Origin: Phyllobacteriaceae bacterium | GTDB taxonomy: Bacteria; Pseudomonadota; Alphaproteobacteria; Rhizobiales; Rhizobiaceae | DNA: 64,000 bases | Reading direction: 5' to 3' | Assembly (NCBI GenBank): GCA_002708825.1 | Contig: PAPF01000039.1 | Coordinates: 79,419-143,418, forward strand | In this document: one piece after another, positions 62,671 to 64,000 of the stretch | Position numbering within the stretch: position 1 is the first letter of the stretch | Layout: each line of letters starts with the position of its first letter | The notes under the pieces: generated by a model | What the model was told of the DNA's origin: nothing | The model's database searches: none | The model's input: the letters and a program-made list of their open reading frames with translations, nothing else | Made by a program: the position numbers and the translations under genes

Positions 62671-63296
62671 GCGGGGTGTCGTTCCAGACGCGCGTGGACA
62701 CGAAGGATGGCCACAAGCGGGGCTTCGACTGGTTCTGGCAGGTGATGCTGGAGCTCGACCGGAAAGGTGACTGGACCACGACGGACGTCGCCCGGCGGTC
62801 GGTGGTCCCTGGCAACACTGTTCTGACCTATGCCGCGCGGCTCGAGAAGGGCGGCTACATCCGCAGGACCGGAACGCGCCCGGCGGCCAGGCGGCAATCG
62901 CCCGGCGCGGCGGCAACCACCTGGCGGATCGTGCGGCCGGTGGCGCGCGCCCCACGCCTCGATCCAGACGGCAACGAGCGCCCCGAGCCGATCAACCAGG
63001 TGTTCTGGCGCACGATGAAGATGCTGAAGACCTTCACGGCCCAGGAACTGGCCTTACATGCCTCGACCGAGGAGCGCCCTGTCAAGGCGGCGAGCGCCAA
63101 GGCCTACCTCTCGCTGCTCCATGCCGCAGGGGTGACCATGATGCAGGGCGGCAAAGGGAAGGCGCCCGGCGTCCACACCCTGACGGGCCTGATTGAGGGC
63201 GATCAGGCCCCGCGCATCGTCTCGGCGAAACTCGTCTTCGATCCCAACACCGGCGAGGTGCTGGGCGGGGCCTTCCAGACGGGAGGCCAGGAATGA
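62667..63296 (+). CDS. Phage protein with winged-helix-like region
   Basis: 209 residues, ATGA overlap with the B gene. Segment DWFWQVMLELDRKGDWTTTDVARRSVVPGNTVLTYAARLEKGGYIRR reads as a helix-turn-helix with wing, followed by a second similar segment (INQVFWRTMKMLKTFTAQELALHAS... KAYLSLLHAAG). Probably a DNA-binding early regulator; no family named. Confidence 0.65.
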   Translation: MSGVSFQTRVDTKDGHKRGFDWFWQVMLELDRKGDWTTTDVARRSVVPGNTVLTYAARLEKGGYIRRTGTRPAARRQSPGAAATTWRIVRPVARAPRLDPDGNERPEPINQVFWRTMKMLKTFTAQELALHASTEERPVKAASAKAYLSLLHAAGVTMMQGGKGKAPGVHTLTGLIEGDQAPRIVSAKLVFDPNTGEVLGGAFQTGGQE

Positions 63297-63682
63297 GCGT
63301 TCGTGAACAGACGGATTTCGCGGCCAAGGCTAAGGACGCCTGGTCGGCTGATGGCGGAGCTCCGGAATGGGTGATCGCGCTGGCCGAGGCCGCCACCACG
63401 CTCGGCCAGAAGGTGGCAGGAGAGCGCATCGGCTACTCGTCCTCGACCATCAGCCAGGTCCTGTCGAATACCTACCGGGGCAACCTCGACCGGATCTGCG
63501 AAACGGTGCGCGGTGCGTACATGCAGATGACCGTGGCCTGTCCGGTCCTCGGCGAGATCGGCCGTCAACAATGCCTGCGCGAGCAGGAGCAACCCTTCCG
63601 GGCGACATCTTCGATGCGGGCGCAGCTCTACCACGCCTGCCGCAATGGCTGCCCCCACTTCCGCGAGAGGAATGCGTCATGA
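63293..63682 (+). CDS. Phage helix-turn-helix protein
   Basis: 129 residues, overlapping both neighbours by four bases. Residues 25-70 (WVIALAEAATTLGQKVAGERIGYSSSTISQVLSNTYRGNLDRICETVRGAYM) form an Xre-like helix-turn-helix that resembles the N-terminal domain of Mu B. The C-terminus has three cysteines and a histidine pair (CLREQ, HACRNGCPHF), perhaps metal binding. Confidence 0.72.
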   Translation: MSVREQTDFAAKAKDAWSADGGAPEWVIALAEAATTLGQKVAGERIGYSSSTISQVLSNTYRGNLDRICETVRGAYMQMTVACPVLGEIGRQQCLREQEQPFRATSSMRAQLYHACRNGCPHFRERNAS

Positions 63683-64000
63683 GTAATTCCGACATCTACG
63701 AACTGTCCGACAAGCTGCGCGAGTTCAAGCAGCGCTTCAAGCAGAAGCGCGGCGAGGACATCTCCATCAATCCGGCTGGCGTCGAGATGCTGATCGACGA
63801 GCTGACGCAGATGACCATGATGGCGCGCCGCCTGGAAAACGAGGTCAGCCGCCATCGCTGGAACGAGGGCGCGCGTCACGATGCCGTAACGGCGGCCGGC
63901 GTCGCCGAAGCGGTGCTCGCCGAGGTCCGCAAGCCGGACGGGAAGGTCGCCCTGTTCCCTGCGCGCCGGCCGGCCTTCACCGATGGCCACGGAGGTGCGG
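63679..64000 (+). CDS. Phage protein, cut by window edge
   Basis: Starts at ATG 63679 (ATGA overlap with the previous stop) and is open for 107 codons to the window end. Begins with a helical MSNSDIYELSDKLREFKQRF and continues with INPAGVEMLIDELTQMTMMARRLENEVSRHRW. No family recognised. Confidence 0.6.
   Translation, partial: MSNSDIYELSDKLREFKQRFKQKRGEDISINPAGVEMLIDELTQMTMMARRLENEVSRHRWNEGARHDAVTAAGVAEAVLAEVRKPDGKVALFPARRPAFTDGHGGA

Larger units (their letters stand above)
56288..64000 (+). mobile_element. Mu-like transposable prophage, left part
   Basis: The element begins TGTA at 56288 directly after portal codon 222 and continues beyond the window. Layout: left end with repeated sites, leftward repressor, operator region, Ner-like gene, small early genes, DD(35)E transposase A, AAA+ ATPase B, further early genes. 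Nearly all rightward genes overlap by 1-4 bases. This is the arrangement of Mu and of the Mu-like phages known in alphaproteobacteria such as RcapMu. The five bases before the end (ATTCC, 56283-56287) are the candidate target duplication. Confidence 0.88.

Noticed and set aside
1..64000. CRISPR arrays, rRNA genes, riboswitches
   Set aside because: I looked for regular spacer-repeat arrays, rRNA segments and common riboswitch cores and saw none. The only short tandem repeat is the pair of REP-like units at 20862-20962.

Overview
The window is high-GC alphaproteobacterial chromosomal DNA, most likely Hyphomicrobiales (Rhizobiales). The evidence is a MucR/Ros-type regulator, the choline-O-sulfate betC-betA-betB set, a Rhizobium-type asparaginase, a seven-gene mrp antiporter operon, several small families typical of rhizobia (DUF1491, DUF2336, DUF3750, DUF5330, DUF6456, TIGR03808-like), CtrA-like boxes, and the start of a rhizobial-style gene transfer agent (GTA) cluster. 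No species can be named from the sequence alone.

Layout. 1-3245: two leftward genes, a large exported protein with three repeats (cut by the window edge) and a membrane protein. 3395-3471: tRNA-Pro(CGG). 3666-7447: GDP-mannose supply, a phosphohexomutase followed by a mannose-1-P guanylyltransferase fused to an AGE-family isomerase. 7452-12785: leftward choline sulfatase, choline dehydrogenase and betaine aldehyde dehydrogenase, with a ParDE-type toxin-antitoxin pair between betA and betB. 13011-20860: thiolase plus SDR, DUF3750, asparaginase, a Tat-exported beta-helix protein, an AI-2E-type permease and a phospholipase D-like enzyme. 21000-25259: an AbrB/Doc toxin-antitoxin pair downstream of methylmalonyl-CoA mutase (both subunits). 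25483-35929: HerA-like ATPase, L,D-transpeptidase, HAD dehalogenase, branched-chain aminotransferase, Fe superoxide dismutase, two c-type cytochromes, YqaA, oligopeptidase B, GST and MsrB. 36149-42017: mrpABCDEFG. 42315-53580: regulatory and envelope genes, namely MucR, an orphan DnaA domain-IV protein, DUF6456, SufE, a DivJ-like histidine kinase with a CtrA-like box, a peptidoglycan-binding protein, DUF1491, DUF2336, DUF1254/DUF1214 and a class A PBP.

53851-56287 is the beginning of a GTA-type head gene cluster (small terminase, large terminase, portal). The portal gene is cut after codon 222 by the left end of a Mu-like transposable prophage that fills the rest of the window. The prophage shows the canonical early layout: a left end beginning TGTA with repeated transposase-site-like motifs, a leftward S24-type repressor, an operator/promoter region, a Ner-like regulator, a tightly overlapping early operon including a ParB-like protein, a DD(35)E transposase A, an AAA+ target-selection ATPase B, and further small early genes. 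The right end is outside the window.

The most interesting points are the Mu-like phage interrupting a GTA portal gene, the repeated motifs at the phage end, the two toxin-antitoxin modules with readable operator candidates, the guanylyltransferase-AGE fusion, the orphan DnaA domain IV and the CtrA-like boxes near the DivJ-like kinase. All functional names rest on motif and family recognition by eye; no database search was run.
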